Positions 44,526-53,931 of a stretch of DNA of 64,000 nucleotides are shown in pieces; position 1 is the stretch's first letter; the number at the start of each line of letters is the position of its first letter. This stretch comes from Microbacteriaceae bacterium PS02070 (GTDB taxonomy: Bacteria; Actinomycetota; Actinomycetes; Actinomycetales; Microbacteriaceae). The notes under the pieces were generated by a model. The model had not been told where the DNA came from and did not search any database. It saw nothing but the letters and a program-made list of their open reading frames with translations. The translations under genes were made by a program, and so were the position numbers. The stretch is taken from the NCBI GenBank assembly GCA_029959865.1, contig JASCPE010000006.1:1-64000 (forward strand). The letters are read 5' to 3'.

Positions 44526-45100
44526 CCACGGACACCCGCGCGACCGGCGCCGCCGAGACGGAAGGCTGGGCGCACGGACGTGCCGTGCTCGCCGTCCCGA
44601 TCATCCTCGCGGCCTTCTGCACGTATCTACTGATCGGCATCCTCACGATGTCCGTTCCGCCCGGGGTGACGACGCCGGGTCCGAAGTTCTTCCCGACGAT
44701 CATCGTCGGCGCCGGCTACGTCATCGCCGCCCTGTTGTTCGTGAAGTACCTCCGCACACCGGAGCCACCGGCGGCTGCCACCTACAGCGAGTTCGATGAC
44801 GTTTCCGATGCCGCCCGAGAGGACGCCGCGCGCGCTGCCGCGGTGCCATACAAGACGTTCTCGGATTGGACCAGCCTGGCGTGGGCGATCGGCGGCTTCC
44901 TCGCCTTCGGTCTCCTCCTCAACGTCGTCGGCTGGATCGTCGGGGGCGCGCTGCTGTTCTGGTGCGTCGCCCGGGCGATGGGCTCGCTCACGCCCGTGCG
45001 CGACGTCATTGTCGCCCTCATGATGAGCAGCCTCGCCTACCTTGCATTTGACGTGCTGCTCGGCTTGAACCTGCCCTCGGGCATCTTGGGAGGTCTGTGA
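44522..45100 (+). CDS. tctB: TctB-type small transporter subunit
   Basis: A 192-residue membrane protein with four predicted helices and a cytosolic acidic loop (residues about 82-110). Motif GVTTPGPKFFPTIIVGAGYV near residue 50 is typical of TctB. It overlaps tctC by 4 bp (ATGA) and tctA by one base. Confidence 0.9.
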   Translation: MTTDTRATGAAETEGWAHGRAVLAVPIILAAFCTYLLIGILTMSVPPGVTTPGPKFFPTIIVGAGYVIAALLFVKYLRTPEPPAAATYSEFDDVSDAAREDAARAAAVPYKTFSDWTSLAWAIGGFLAFGLLLNVVGWIVGGALLFWCVARAMGSLTPVRDVIVALMMSSLAYLAFDVLLGLNLPSGILGGL

Positions 45101-46632
45101 TGGATGTCCTCAGCCTTTTGATGGAGGGGTTCACGCACGCGTTCACCCCGATGAACCTGCTGTTCGTCGTCATCGGTTGTCTTCTCGGCACGGCGGTCGG
45201 AGTCCTCCCGGGCCTCGGATCATCGATGGCGGTCGCGCTGCTTCTGCCGATGACGTTCGCGCTTGACCCCTCGGCGGCGTTCATCATGTTCGCCGGCGTC
45301 TACTTCGGTGGGCTGTTCGGCGACTCGACGATGGCGATCCTCCTGAACACACCCGGACAGGCCTCCTCGATCGCATCGACGTTCGAGGGACACAAGATGG
45401 CGCGCGCGGGCCGGGCCCCGCAGGCCCTCGCTACCGCCGCGATCGGCGCGTTCATCGGCGGAATGATCTCCTGCATCGTTGTGGTCTTCCTCGCCCCGGT
45501 CCTGGCCGCCGTGTCTGCGGAGTTTGGCCCGGCAGAGTACTTCGCCTTGGCCCTGTTCGCGTTCGTTGCCACCTCCTCTGTCGTCTCCGACTCGCCGCTC
45601 AAGGGGCTCGCCGCGCTCGTGATCGGCCTCGGGATCTCCACGATCGGAATCGACTCGATCTCGGGTGCGGAACGGTTCAGCTTCGGTGTGCCGTATCTCT
45701 TTGACGGCGTCTCGCTCGTCACCGTGACCGTCGCGATCCTCGCCGTCGGCGAGATCTTCCACGTCGCCTCGCGGATTCGCCGCGACCCCACCTCGCGCAT
45801 CCTGCGCAGCACCGGGCGCCCCTGGCTCTCCGGCGCTCAGTTCCGCGAGGCCCTGCCGGCGTGGCTCCGGGGCACATCCATCGGCCTGCCCTTCGGCGTC
45901 ATCCCCGTCGGCGGCGCGGACGTGCCGACCTTCATCGCGTACTCCGTGGAGAAGAACCTCGACGCACGGCGCGACAAGCCCAAGTTCGGGACCGGAGCGA
46001 TCCGCGGCCTTGCCGCCCCGGAGGCGGCGGGCAATGCCACGACCGGTACCGCGATGGGGGCCCTCCTCGCTCTCGGCCTGCCGGTCTCAGCGACCGCGGC
46101 GATCATGCTGGCAGCCTTCCGCCAGTACGGGCTGCAGCCCGGGCCGCTCCTCTTCGACCGCGCACCCGACCTCGTGTGGGGCCTGCTCGCGAGCTTCTTC
46201 ATCGCGATGTTCGTGCTGCTCATCATCAACCTGCCGTTCGCGCAGCTGTGGGCAAAGCTCCTCCTGATCCCTCGCCCCTACCTCTATGGCGGCATCGCGC
46301 TCATGTGCGGCCTCGGTGTGTACGCGACGTCCTCGTCGTTCTTCGAGCTATTGCTGATGCTGGGAGTAGGACTGCTCGGCTTCGCGATGCGACGCTTCGA
46401 TGTGCCGCTGGCACCGCTCTTGATCGGCATGGTGCTCGGACCCCTCGCGGAGTCGAGTCTGCGCGAGGGGCTGCTGAGCGCCGGCGGCGACGTGGGGATG
46501 CTCTTCGCCGGTCCGATCCCGATCGTCATCTACGTGCTGCTCATCCTTGCTCTCGTCATCTCGGTGTCGGGAAGACTGCGCGCGCGCCGCGCGGCACGCG
46601 CCGAGGATTCGAAGGTGAGGGTCGATGCCTGA
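45100..46632 (+). CDS. tctA: TctA-type large transporter subunit
   Basis: A 510-residue permease with about 12 helices. The N-terminal signature GVLPGLGSSMAVALLLP, the GGLFGDSTMAILLNTPGQ loop and the mid-protein motif GLAAPEAAGNATTGTA are those of TctA. The ATG overlaps the tctB stop by one base, with GGGAGG upstream. Third gene of the tctCBA operon. Confidence 0.95.
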   Translation: MDVLSLLMEGFTHAFTPMNLLFVVIGCLLGTAVGVLPGLGSSMAVALLLPMTFALDPSAAFIMFAGVYFGGLFGDSTMAILLNTPGQASSIASTFEGHKMARAGRAPQALATAAIGAFIGGMISCIVVVFLAPVLAAVSAEFGPAEYFALALFAFVATSSVVSDSPLKGLAALVIGLGISTIGIDSISGAERFSFGVPYLFDGVSLVTVTVAILAVGEIFHVASRIRRDPTSRILRSTGRPWLSGAQFREALPAWLRGTSIGLPFGVIPVGGADVPTFIAYSVEKNLDARRDKPKFGTGAIRGLAAPEAAGNATTGTAMGALLALGLPVSATAAIMLAAFRQYGLQPGPLLFDRAPDLVWGLLASFFIAMFVLLIINLPFAQLWAKLLLIPRPYLYGGIALMCGLGVYATSSSFFELLLMLGVGLLGFAMRRFDVPLAPLLIGMVLGPLAESSLREGLLSAGGDVGMLFAGPIPIVIYVLLILALVISVSGRLRARRAARAEDSKVRVDA

Positions 46633-46667
46633 GCAGGTCAGCCCCACCCCGTGGAAGTGAGGATCAT

Positions 46668-46943
46668 ATGCCCCGTCGACAAGCGGACCGTTCTGCCAGC
46701 CTCAAGGATCCGGAGCTCTACGAAGAACTCCGTTCCGAGGGAGCATCGAAAGAGAAGGCGGCACGGATCTCCAACGCCGCCGCCGCGCAGGGACGCTCCG
46801 CTGTCGGGCGGCGGGGTGGGGAATCCGGCGACTACGAGGACTGGACGCTCGATCGGCTTCGTGCGCGCGCGAAAGAGCTAGGCCTGACCGGCTACTCTCG
46901 CGTGCGCAAAGCAGAGTTGATCCGCATGCTCCGCGAGCACTGA
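46668..46943 (+). CDS. DUF7218 / Rho N-terminal-like DNA- or RNA-binding protein
   Basis: A 91-residue basic protein. The N-terminal half LKDPELYEELRSEGASKEKA with AARISNA is DUF7218-like; the C-terminal half DYEDWTLDRLRARAKELGL and KAELIRMLREH is a Rho-N/SAP-like helix-extended-loop-helix. ATG 46668 follows GAGG by five bases. Such proteins often sit beside topoisomerase IB or Ku-like genes; here it abuts a topoisomerase IB remnant, with the two genes overlapping by one base. Confidence 0.85.
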   Translation: MPRRQADRSASLKDPELYEELRSEGASKEKAARISNAAAAQGRSAVGRRGGESGDYEDWTLDRLRARAKELGLTGYSRVRKAELIRMLREH

Positions 46944-47164
46944 TGGCGCTGACGCGGCGCCGTCTGCTCACCGCGCATCCGTCGACGGATCCCGGATTGA
47001 CGCGGCGTCGATCCGGGAAGGGCTTCCGGTATGTCCGCGCGAAAAGCCTCGTCATCCCCCCGGGCTGGTCCGATGTGTGGATCGCGCTCGAACCCCGCGC
47101 CCACATCCAAGCGGTCGGTACCGACGAGGCGGGTAGGCGTCAGTACCTCTACCACCCGCGCTGA
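46943..47164 (+). pseudogene. Remnant of DNA topoisomerase IB (N-terminal fragment)
   Basis: A 73-residue frame matching only the N-terminal domain of bacterial topoisomerase IB: LTRRRSGKGFRYVRA, then LVIPPGWSDVWI, HIQAVGTDEAGRRQYLYHP. Full enzymes have about 340 residues including a catalytic Tyr domain. The usual 15-20 residues between GFRY and IPP are missing, and the frame stops just where the catalytic part would begin. The next gene starts only 10 bp later on the other strand, so the rest was deleted. It is probably non-functional. Confidence 0.85.
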
Positions 47165-47173
47165 TCGTCAGCG

Positions 47174-48198
47174 TCACCGTCGGCGTGAGGTCGCCACCGG
47201 GCGTGGTTCCACCTGCGGAGCGTCGGGAAGGGACAGGGTGAGCACGACGTCGGCGATCGTCGGCTGCTTCTCCAGGTCCGCCTCCAGGCCGCGCAGGCGA
47301 ACCGCAAGGGATGCCTCAGGGGCGTTGCCCACCAGGTCGACCGCAGCGATCACATAGATGCGCCGGGGCCCCACGAAGGAGCAGTGCAGGTAGGTGACCC
47401 GCTCAACCTCGGGACGTGACATCAGCTCGGCCAACGCCTGATTGAAGATGCGCGCCGGCACAGTCTGACCGACGAGGAACTGGTGGTTGCGCTCGATGAG
47501 GAAGACCGCCATGACCGCCAGCAGGACACCGATGATGATCGACGCGACGGCATCGGGAATGGAGCTCCCCGTGAGCTGGTGGGCGATATTTCCCAGGAGC
47601 GCGATCAGGAGGCCGATCAGGGCACCGAAGTCCTCGACGAACACGGCGCGGAGCGTGGGAACCGACGTGTGGTTGATGACCTCGCCGACCGAAACGTGCG
47701 CGAGGTCGCCTTCTGTGCGCGCCTCTTTGAGCGCCTGCAGGAACGAGGTTCCCTCCAGCACCGCGGCAAGCCCGATCACGATGTAGTTGATGAGGAAGTT
47801 GCTCGCCGCTTCCGGATTGACCAGGGCATCCACGCCGTTGACGATGGAGAGAACCGCTCCCACCGTGAACAGCCCGAAACCCGCGAACATCGACCACACG
47901 TAGGCTTCGCGACCGTAACCGACGGGGTGTGCCTTGTCGCGTGGCCGCCGACTCCGCTTGTCGGCGATCAGCAAAAGACCTCATTCCCCGTGTCCGCCCA
48001 GGAGTGCGCCGCCTCGGCGAGCATCGAGGCGGACCCGGTGAGGAACGCGGCGATGGACTTGGCGATGGCGACAGCCGCGTTCGCGATGAACGCCATCACC
48101 ACGGTCCGCGTGGACTCAGAAGCCGTGGCCTGCGTGGTGCTTGTCTCACCGCTGCCCGCCGGGATCGCGGGGTCGGCGGCGCCGTCTGGGGGAACCAT
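47174..48198 (-). pseudogene. Cation diffusion facilitator transporter with a frameshift
   Basis: Two frames together make a complete cation-efflux protein of about 340 residues. The first (48198 down to a TGA at 47968) encodes TM1-2 with the metal-site motif AEAAHSWADTGNEVF. The second encodes LIADKRSRRPRDKAHPVGYGREAY through the remaining helices (VFVEDFGALIGL) and cytosolic domain. They join if an A4 tract at 47973-47976 had five A bases. This is either a real inactivating frameshift or a homopolymer sequencing error. Relatives export Zn2+, Mn2+ or similar ions (SLC30A9-like subgroup). Confidence 0.88.
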
Positions 48199-48309
48199 GC
48201 GCGCCAGCCTACGACCACGTAGTCCCCCGAGGCGCCGGACGTATTACGACTGCATTAAGGCCGCCGAGGAGGTCATGCGTTCCCGGCTCTGTCAGGGCAG
48301 GATGGGGGG

Positions 48310-49956
48310 ATGAGCCAGCCCCAGCCTCTCCTGCGCGTTCAGGATGTCGCCGTCGATTTTCAGACGGTGAACGGAACGGTCAACGCCGTCGAGGCTGTTG
48401 ACCTGGAAGTGGGCGTCGGCGAGACCGTCGCGATCGTCGGCGAATCCGGTTCCGGAAAGTCCACGACGGCGATGTCGGTGATCGGCCTCCTTCCGGGCAA
48501 CGGCAAGGTCGTCCGCGGCAGCATCACACTGGACGGTCAGGAACTGGTCGGCGCGTCCGAGCACACGATGCGCTCCGTGCGCGGCGCGAAGATCGGACTC
48601 GTGCCGCAGGACCCCATGTCGAATCTGAATCCGGTCTCCAAGATCGGCACCCAGGTGGCCGAAGCACTGCTCGCGCACGGGCAGGCAACAAAGAAGAACG
48701 TCCGCCAGCGGGTGGTGGAAACGCTCGCCGCCGCGGGATTGCCCAACGCCGAGGCCCGCGCGAACCAGTACCCGCACGAGTTCTCCGGAGGGATGCGACA
48801 GCGCGCTCTCATCGCGATCGGACTGGCCTGCAACCCTCGACTGCTCATCGCCGATGAGCCGACGAGCGCCCTCGACGTCACGGTTCAGAAGACGATCCTC
48901 GACCAGCTCGGCCAGATGACGACGGAGCTGGGTACCTCGGTACTCCTGATCACGCATGACCTGGGGCTCGCAGCCGAACGCGCCTCCCGGGTCATCGTCA
49001 TGAACCGCGGGCGGATCGTGGAGCAGGGTCCCGCCCGTCAGATCCTCGAGGATCCCCAGGAGCCCTATACACAGGCTCTGGTGAAGGCGGCCCCGTCCGT
49101 CGCGATCGCCCGTCTTCGCCCGGAGGCCTTCCGCGCGAAGGAGCAGGCACCCACCGCACCGGCGGTGGTGGACAACATCGTCGAGGTCGACGGGCTCACG
49201 AAGGTGTACCCGGTGCGCGGGCAGAAGGAGGACTTCGTCGCGGTCGACAACGTGTCCTTCGCCATCCCGCGCGGTGAGACCGTCGCCATCGTCGGAGAGT
49301 CCGGCTCAGGAAAGACGACCACGGCGCGCATGCTCCTCAAGGTCATCGAGCCGACGAGCGGATCGATGCTGTTCGACGGTCAGGACGTGGCGGGACTCCG
49401 CGGCAAGCACCTGCGCGAGTTCCGCCAGAAGGTCCAGCCCATCTTCCAGGATCCGTACTCGTCACTGAACCCCATGTTCACGATCGAGCGGATCATCGAG
49501 GAGCCGTTGGAGTTCTACAAGCGCGGGTCCTCGAAAGAACGGGCCGCGCGGGTACGCCAACTGCTCGACGACGTCGCGCTCCCCCAGACCATGCTCCGCC
49601 GCTACCCGTCGGAGCTCTCCGGCGGTCAACGCCAGCGCGTCGCCATCGCCCGCGCGCTCGCACTCTCACCCGACCTCATCGTCTGCGACGAACCGGTATC
49701 TGCCCTTGACGTGCTCGTCCAAGACCAGATCCTGACGTTGCTCAAGGATCTGCAGCGTGACTACGGGCTCAGCTACCTCTTCATCTCGCACGACCTTGCC
49801 GTCGTCCGTCTCATCTCCGACTACGTCGGCGTGATGAAGGACGGAGCGCTCGTCGAGGCGGCCACGAGCGAAGAGATCTTCACCAACCCCCGCAACGAGT
49901 ACACCCGTCACCTGCTGGCATCGATCCCGGGCAACGAACTCGACATCGCCGTCTGA
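48310..49956 (+). CDS. Fused DppD/DppF-type ABC transporter ATPase
   Basis: A 548-residue protein with two complete ATPase domains. Walker A motifs GESGSGKST (about 44-52) and GESGSGKTT (about 329-337), signatures EFSGGMRQR and ELSGGQRQR, and Walker B LLIADEPT and LIVCDEP are visible. Each domain has the peptide-transporter C-terminal extension. ATG start after GGATGGGGGG. It converges with the permease/binding-protein operon at 50057-53778, so it probably energises that transporter but is expressed from its own promoter. Confidence 0.95.
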   Translation: MSQPQPLLRVQDVAVDFQTVNGTVNAVEAVDLEVGVGETVAIVGESGSGKSTTAMSVIGLLPGNGKVVRGSITLDGQELVGASEHTMRSVRGAKIGLVPQDPMSNLNPVSKIGTQVAEALLAHGQATKKNVRQRVVETLAAAGLPNAEARANQYPHEFSGGMRQRALIAIGLACNPRLLIADEPTSALDVTVQKTILDQLGQMTTELGTSVLLITHDLGLAAERASRVIVMNRGRIVEQGPARQILEDPQEPYTQALVKAAPSVAIARLRPEAFRAKEQAPTAPAVVDNIVEVDGLTKVYPVRGQKEDFVAVDNVSFAIPRGETVAIVGESGSGKTTTARMLLKVIEPTSGSMLFDGQDVAGLRGKHLREFRQKVQPIFQDPYSSLNPMFTIERIIEEPLEFYKRGSSKERAARVRQLLDDVALPQTMLRRYPSELSGGQRQRVAIARALALSPDLIVCDEPVSALDVLVQDQILTLLKDLQRDYGLSYLFISHDLAVVRLISDYVGVMKDGALVEAATSEEIFTNPRNEYTRHLLASIPGNELDIAV

Positions 49957-50056
49957 ACGAACGCAGCTAGCGAGGCGGACGTCGCCGATGGGCGCACGTT
50001 CCGAACGGGACTCTCAGTCCTCCGTCACCGGTCGCCTATGACGGACTCCGCTCCTC

Positions 50057-51025
50057 TTAACGAGCGCGGGTCCGCGGGTCCATCGCCTCGCGGAGGGCTT
50101 CGCCAACGAGGGTGAAGCCGAGCGCGGTGATGGAGATGCAGATGCCGGGAAGGAACGCGAGCCACGGCGCGATGGCAAGTTCGGTCTGCGCGTAGGTGAG
50201 CATGCGCCCCCACTCCGCCGTCTGCGGCAGGCCCCCGCCGAGGCCGAGGAACGAGAGGGCAGCCGCGTCGATGACGGCAGTCGCGAGTGAGAGCGTCGCC
50301 TGTACGATCACGGGGCCGACGGAGTTGGGCAGCACGTGGCTCATCGTGATGCGGCCACGTCCGAGGCCCAGGGTCTGAGCGGACAGGACGTAGTCCGCGG
50401 AGCGCTGCTGCAGCATCGAGGCGCGCAGGAGTCGTGCGAACACGGGAACCTGTGATGCTCCGATCGCGATCATCACGGCGAGTTGGCCCTGACCGAGGAT
50501 CGCTGCGATCGAGACAGCCAGGAGCAGGTTCGGCACCGACAGAAGGATGTCGACGAGCCGCATGATGACGTTGTCCACCCAGCCGCCGAACATCCCGGCG
50601 ACGAAGCCGAGGATGAGGCCACCGAGGAGCCCGAAGGCGGTCGAGATGACACCGATCGTCAGTGACGCCTGGGCACCCCAGATGAGCTTGGAGAGGACAT
50701 CTCCACCGAACCGATCGAGCCCCAGGGGGAACTCCGCGAACTCCCCCGGTCCGGGGATGTAGGTCGGCGTGATCAAGCGCTGACCGGGCAGCGCGGTCGG
50801 ACCGTAGGGCGCCAGGATCGGTGCCAAGACGGCGACGAGGATGAAGAGGAAGACGATGCCGGCGCCGATCCACGCGCTCGGGTTCCGGCGCAGGCGCCGG
50901 AGGACATCGGGCCAGAAGCCCCCGCGACGGGGGCTATCCGTCTGTGCAGGCTCCGTGACGTGCTCGGATTCGAGGACGACCTTGTCGTCTGCGCCGCCGT
51001 CGGGCGCGGGAGGGAGGACGGTCAT
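50057..51025 (-). CDS. DppC-type ABC peptide transporter permease
   Basis: A 322-residue permease with about six helices after a cytosolic N-terminal segment of about 55 residues. The binding-protein-dependent transport motif RSADYVLSAQTLGLGRGRI is intact, and the family's FLGLGGGLPQTAEWGRML region follows. ATG 51025 is preceded by GAGGGTCCA and overlaps the upstream permease by 4 bp. Confidence 0.95.
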   Translation of the reverse strand: MTVLPPAPDGGADDKVVLESEHVTEPAQTDSPRRGGFWPDVLRRLRRNPSAWIGAGIVFLFILVAVLAPILAPYGPTALPGQRLITPTYIPGPGEFAEFPLGLDRFGGDVLSKLIWGAQASLTIGVISTAFGLLGGLILGFVAGMFGGWVDNVIMRLVDILLSVPNLLLAVSIAAILGQGQLAVMIAIGASQVPVFARLLRASMLQQRSADYVLSAQTLGLGRGRITMSHVLPNSVGPVIVQATLSLATAVIDAAALSFLGLGGGLPQTAEWGRMLTYAQTELAIAPWLAFLPGICISITALGFTLVGEALREAMDPRTRAR

Positions 51026-52026
51026 TGGACCCTCACTCTCGGGTCGATGAAACTGTAGGAGACGTCGACGATCAGGTTGATGAGCGCGTACACGAGCGCG
51101 ATCATCAGGATGAATCCCTGCAAGACGGGGAAGTCTCGCGCGAAGATCGCCTGGGCGAGGAACTGCCCGATGCCGGGGAAGGCGAACACGGTTTCGGTGA
51201 GCACGGCACCGGAGATCAGCAGCCCCGTCTGAAGACCGATCGTCGTCACCACGGGCAGCATCGCGTTGCGCATGATGAAGCGGTCGCGAATGGTGCCACT
51301 GCTCACGCCCTTCGCAAGACCGGTCCGCACATAGTCGGCGTTCTGCACCTCGAGGACGGAAGCGCGGGTGATCCGCACGATGATGGCGAGCGGGATCGAC
51401 CCGAGCGCGATGGCCGGGAGAATCAGGTGGAGGAACGCGTCCCAGGCCGCGTCCCATTCGCCCGTGATGATGCCGTCGAGGACAAAGAAGTTGGTGTAGT
51501 GGGTCGAGTCCATCCGGGCGTCCTTGCGCCCATCGGAGGGCAGCCAGCCGAGCTGCACCGCGAAGATGTACTTCAGGATGAAGGCGAGGAAGAACACTGG
51601 GATTGTGACGCCGATGAGGCTCAGCACGACCGAGGCGTGGTCGGCGAGCTTTCCGTGGCGGCGGGCTGCCCAGTAGCCCAAGGGAACACCGATCCCGACG
51701 GCGATAATCATCGCCGCGATCGACAGCTCCAACGTGGCGGGAAAGCGCCGGGCGAACTCTTCTAGGACGGGACGATTGTTCTGGATCGAATTGCCGAAGT
51801 CGCCCTGCAGCAAGCGCCCGAGCCAGGTGAAGTACTGCTCGTAGATCGGCCGGTTGAAGCCGTACAGCTCATTGATCCGCTCGACCGCTTCGGGCGTCGC
51901 GCGCTCGCCGAGCAGGGCCGCGGCGGGCCCCCCTGGGAGGGCACGAACCCAGAAGAAGAGCAGGATGGTGAGCCCAAAGAGGGTCGGGATGAGCAGCAAG
52001 AGCCGCTTGCCGATGGTGCGCAGCAC
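51022..52026 (-). CDS. DppB-type ABC peptide transporter permease
   Basis: A 334-residue permease of standard DppB architecture: MLRTIGKRLLLLIPTLFGLT at the N-terminus and the EAA-like motif VQNADYVRTGLAKGVS. Second gene of the operon after the binding protein, separated from it by 75 bp containing a long hairpin (52052-52091). Confidence 0.95.
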   Translation of the reverse strand: MLRTIGKRLLLLIPTLFGLTILLFFWVRALPGGPAAALLGERATPEAVERINELYGFNRPIYEQYFTWLGRLLQGDFGNSIQNNRPVLEEFARRFPATLELSIAAMIIAVGIGVPLGYWAARRHGKLADHASVVLSLIGVTIPVFFLAFILKYIFAVQLGWLPSDGRKDARMDSTHYTNFFVLDGIITGEWDAAWDAFLHLILPAIALGSIPLAIIVRITRASVLEVQNADYVRTGLAKGVSSGTIRDRFIMRNAMLPVVTTIGLQTGLLISGAVLTETVFAFPGIGQFLAQAIFARDFPVLQGFILMIALVYALINLIVDVSYSFIDPRVRVQ

Positions 52027-52051
52027 GTCAGTAAAACTCCAGGCGGGGAAC

Positions 52052-52091
52052 GAGGATGTGGTCCGGGCCCGGGGACCCGGACCACATCTTC
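52052..52091 (-). promoter_or_regulatory. Long stem-loop between binding-protein and permease genes
   Basis: GATGTGGTCCGGG / CCCGGACCACATC is a perfect 13-bp stem around an eight-base loop, extended by three further pairs. It sits just after the binding-protein stop. No U-tract follows, so it may act as a partial terminator or mRNA stabiliser that keeps binding-protein levels higher than permease levels. Structure seen; role inferred. Confidence 0.6.
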
Positions 52092-52101
52092 TTCGTGATC
52101 G

Positions 52102-53778
52102 TTACTCGGAGAGCTCGATCGCGTTGAAGACCTCGTCGTTGACAGGGCTCGCCGGGTAGGACACGACACGCTCACTGAAGGCGAGGGTCGGGACCGGGTT
52201 GGCGAGCGGAATGCCGGGGACGAACTCGGCGATCTGCTCGTTGATCTCGCTGTAGACCGTGGCCTGCTCCTCTTCGGTGGCAAGTCCGCGGGCGTCGGTG
52301 AGAGCGTCGAACAGCTCCTGGTTCTCGAAGCCCCATTCGTTCGACTTCGTTCCGAAGAACGTGCCGACGAAGTTGTCGGGGTCGTTGTAGTCACCCGTCC
52401 ACCCGAGGAGGTGGATGCCGTGGTCCGAGCCACCCTGCATGAGGTCGAGGTACTCGCCCCACTCGTTCGAGACCGCGTTGAGCGTGATGCCGACCGCCTC
52501 GAGCTGGCTCGCCAGGTTCGTGTAGATCTGCTCCGGGTTGGGCATGTACGGACGCGAGACGTTGACCGGGTAGTTGAAGGTCAGTTCCAGCGGGTTGGAT
52601 TCCGTGAAGCCTGCCTCCTCGAGAAGGGCGCGTGCCTCATCCTGGTCGTAGTCGTAGGTCGTGACATCGGGGTTGAAGCCGATGACGCTGTCGGGCATGA
52701 ACTGCTCGGCTGCCACGGTTCCGTCCGGCAGCACCTGGGTGATGAGCTGCTCCTTGTCGATCGCGTGAGCGATCGCCTGGCGCACGAGCGGGTCCTGAAG
52801 CTCCTCGACGGCCTGGTTGAAGGCGAGATAGAGGATCGTGAACGGCTCACGGTTGACGAGGTTGTAGCCGGCTTCCTCGAGCGCACCGAGGTCGGCGGGA
52901 GCGACGAGGTCGTATCCATCGATTGCACCGGACTCCAGCGCCTGACGGCGAGCGGTCGGGTCGTCGATGACGCGGAAGATGATCTCCTGCACCTGACCCT
53001 GCTCACCCCAGTAGTCCGCATTCGCGTCGAGCGTGACCTGCGCGCCCGGCTCCCACGACGTGAAGGTGAACGGACCCGTGCCGGTGGGGTGTCCGGTCGC
53101 GTATTCGCTCAGCGTCGGAGCCTCGGAGGTACCGGTGATGTCGTCCGCGTTGTACTCCTCCAGCGCGGTCGGGCTCTGCATGGCGAAGGCCGGGAGCGAA
53201 AGGGCCGGAATGAAGCCCGCGTACGGTGCGGTCAGCGTGATCGTCACCTCGGTGTCGCTCGCTGGCTCACAGCTCTCGTAGATCGAGGTGCCGGTGTCCG
53301 CGAAACCGCGCATGAGCTTGCCCCAGTAGTACGCGAGGCTGTCGCTCTGAGCGACGCCGGTGAGGTTATTCATGCGGTCGAAGTTGAAGCAGACGGCCTC
53401 TGCGTTGAAGTCCGTGCCGTCGTGGAAGGTCACGCCTTCCTTGAGCTGGAACGTGTACGACAGCCCATCCTCGGACTGCTCCCAGCTCTCCGCGAGCAAC
53501 GGCGCGGGGTCGGCCGTGCCGGGCTCGACGCCGACGAGTCCTTCGAAGATCTGCCGTGAGACGCGGAACGACTCGCCGTCACTCGCGAAGGTCGGGTCGA
53601 GGCTGGACGGGTCGCTGGAGGCGGCGAAGACGAACGTCGAGTCGACGTCGCTTGCCGCGTCGGTGGCGTCACCGCCGCCGTCGTCGTCGCGCTGACTCGC
53701 GCACGCGGTCAGAGCGAGGGCTCCGATCGCGATTGCAGCAACGCCCGACATGACGCGCTTGTGGGTCCTGGAGAGCAT
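52102..53778 (-). CDS. Peptide/solute-binding lipoprotein of ABC transporter (SBP family 5)
   Basis: A 558-residue lipoprotein with lipobox LTAC after a hydrophobic signal. The family 5 core is present: FEGLVGVEPGTADPAPLLAE, VTFHDGTDFNAEAV, ATGHPTGTGPFTF, and LLGWTGDYNDPDNFVGTFF. ATG start preceded by AAGGAAGG. First gene of the operon with two permeases; the fused ATPase is convergent. Substrate likely oligopeptide or opine-like; not determinable. Confidence 0.95.
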   Translation of the reverse strand: MLSRTHKRVMSGVAAIAIGALALTACASQRDDDGGGDATDAASDVDSTFVFAASSDPSSLDPTFASDGESFRVSRQIFEGLVGVEPGTADPAPLLAESWEQSEDGLSYTFQLKEGVTFHDGTDFNAEAVCFNFDRMNNLTGVAQSDSLAYYWGKLMRGFADTGTSIYESCEPASDTEVTITLTAPYAGFIPALSLPAFAMQSPTALEEYNADDITGTSEAPTLSEYATGHPTGTGPFTFTSWEPGAQVTLDANADYWGEQGQVQEIIFRVIDDPTARRQALESGAIDGYDLVAPADLGALEEAGYNLVNREPFTILYLAFNQAVEELQDPLVRQAIAHAIDKEQLITQVLPDGTVAAEQFMPDSVIGFNPDVTTYDYDQDEARALLEEAGFTESNPLELTFNYPVNVSRPYMPNPEQIYTNLASQLEAVGITLNAVSNEWGEYLDLMQGGSDHGIHLLGWTGDYNDPDNFVGTFFGTKSNEWGFENQELFDALTDARGLATEEEQATVYSEINEQIAEFVPGIPLANPVPTLAFSERVVSYPASPVNDEVFNAIELSE

Positions 53779-53931
53779 GTGTACCTTCCTTGGTTCTTAC
53801 GTGCACAGGGCAGGCGGGTGACCCGGCCCCGGGATCCTTCGACGCTACCCCGTGCCCTGTCTCTCATTGATGACGCAAATGTCTCGATCGTGTTTCGACT
53901 GCGCCGGAGTGGTCGGGGATACCGTGGGGGT

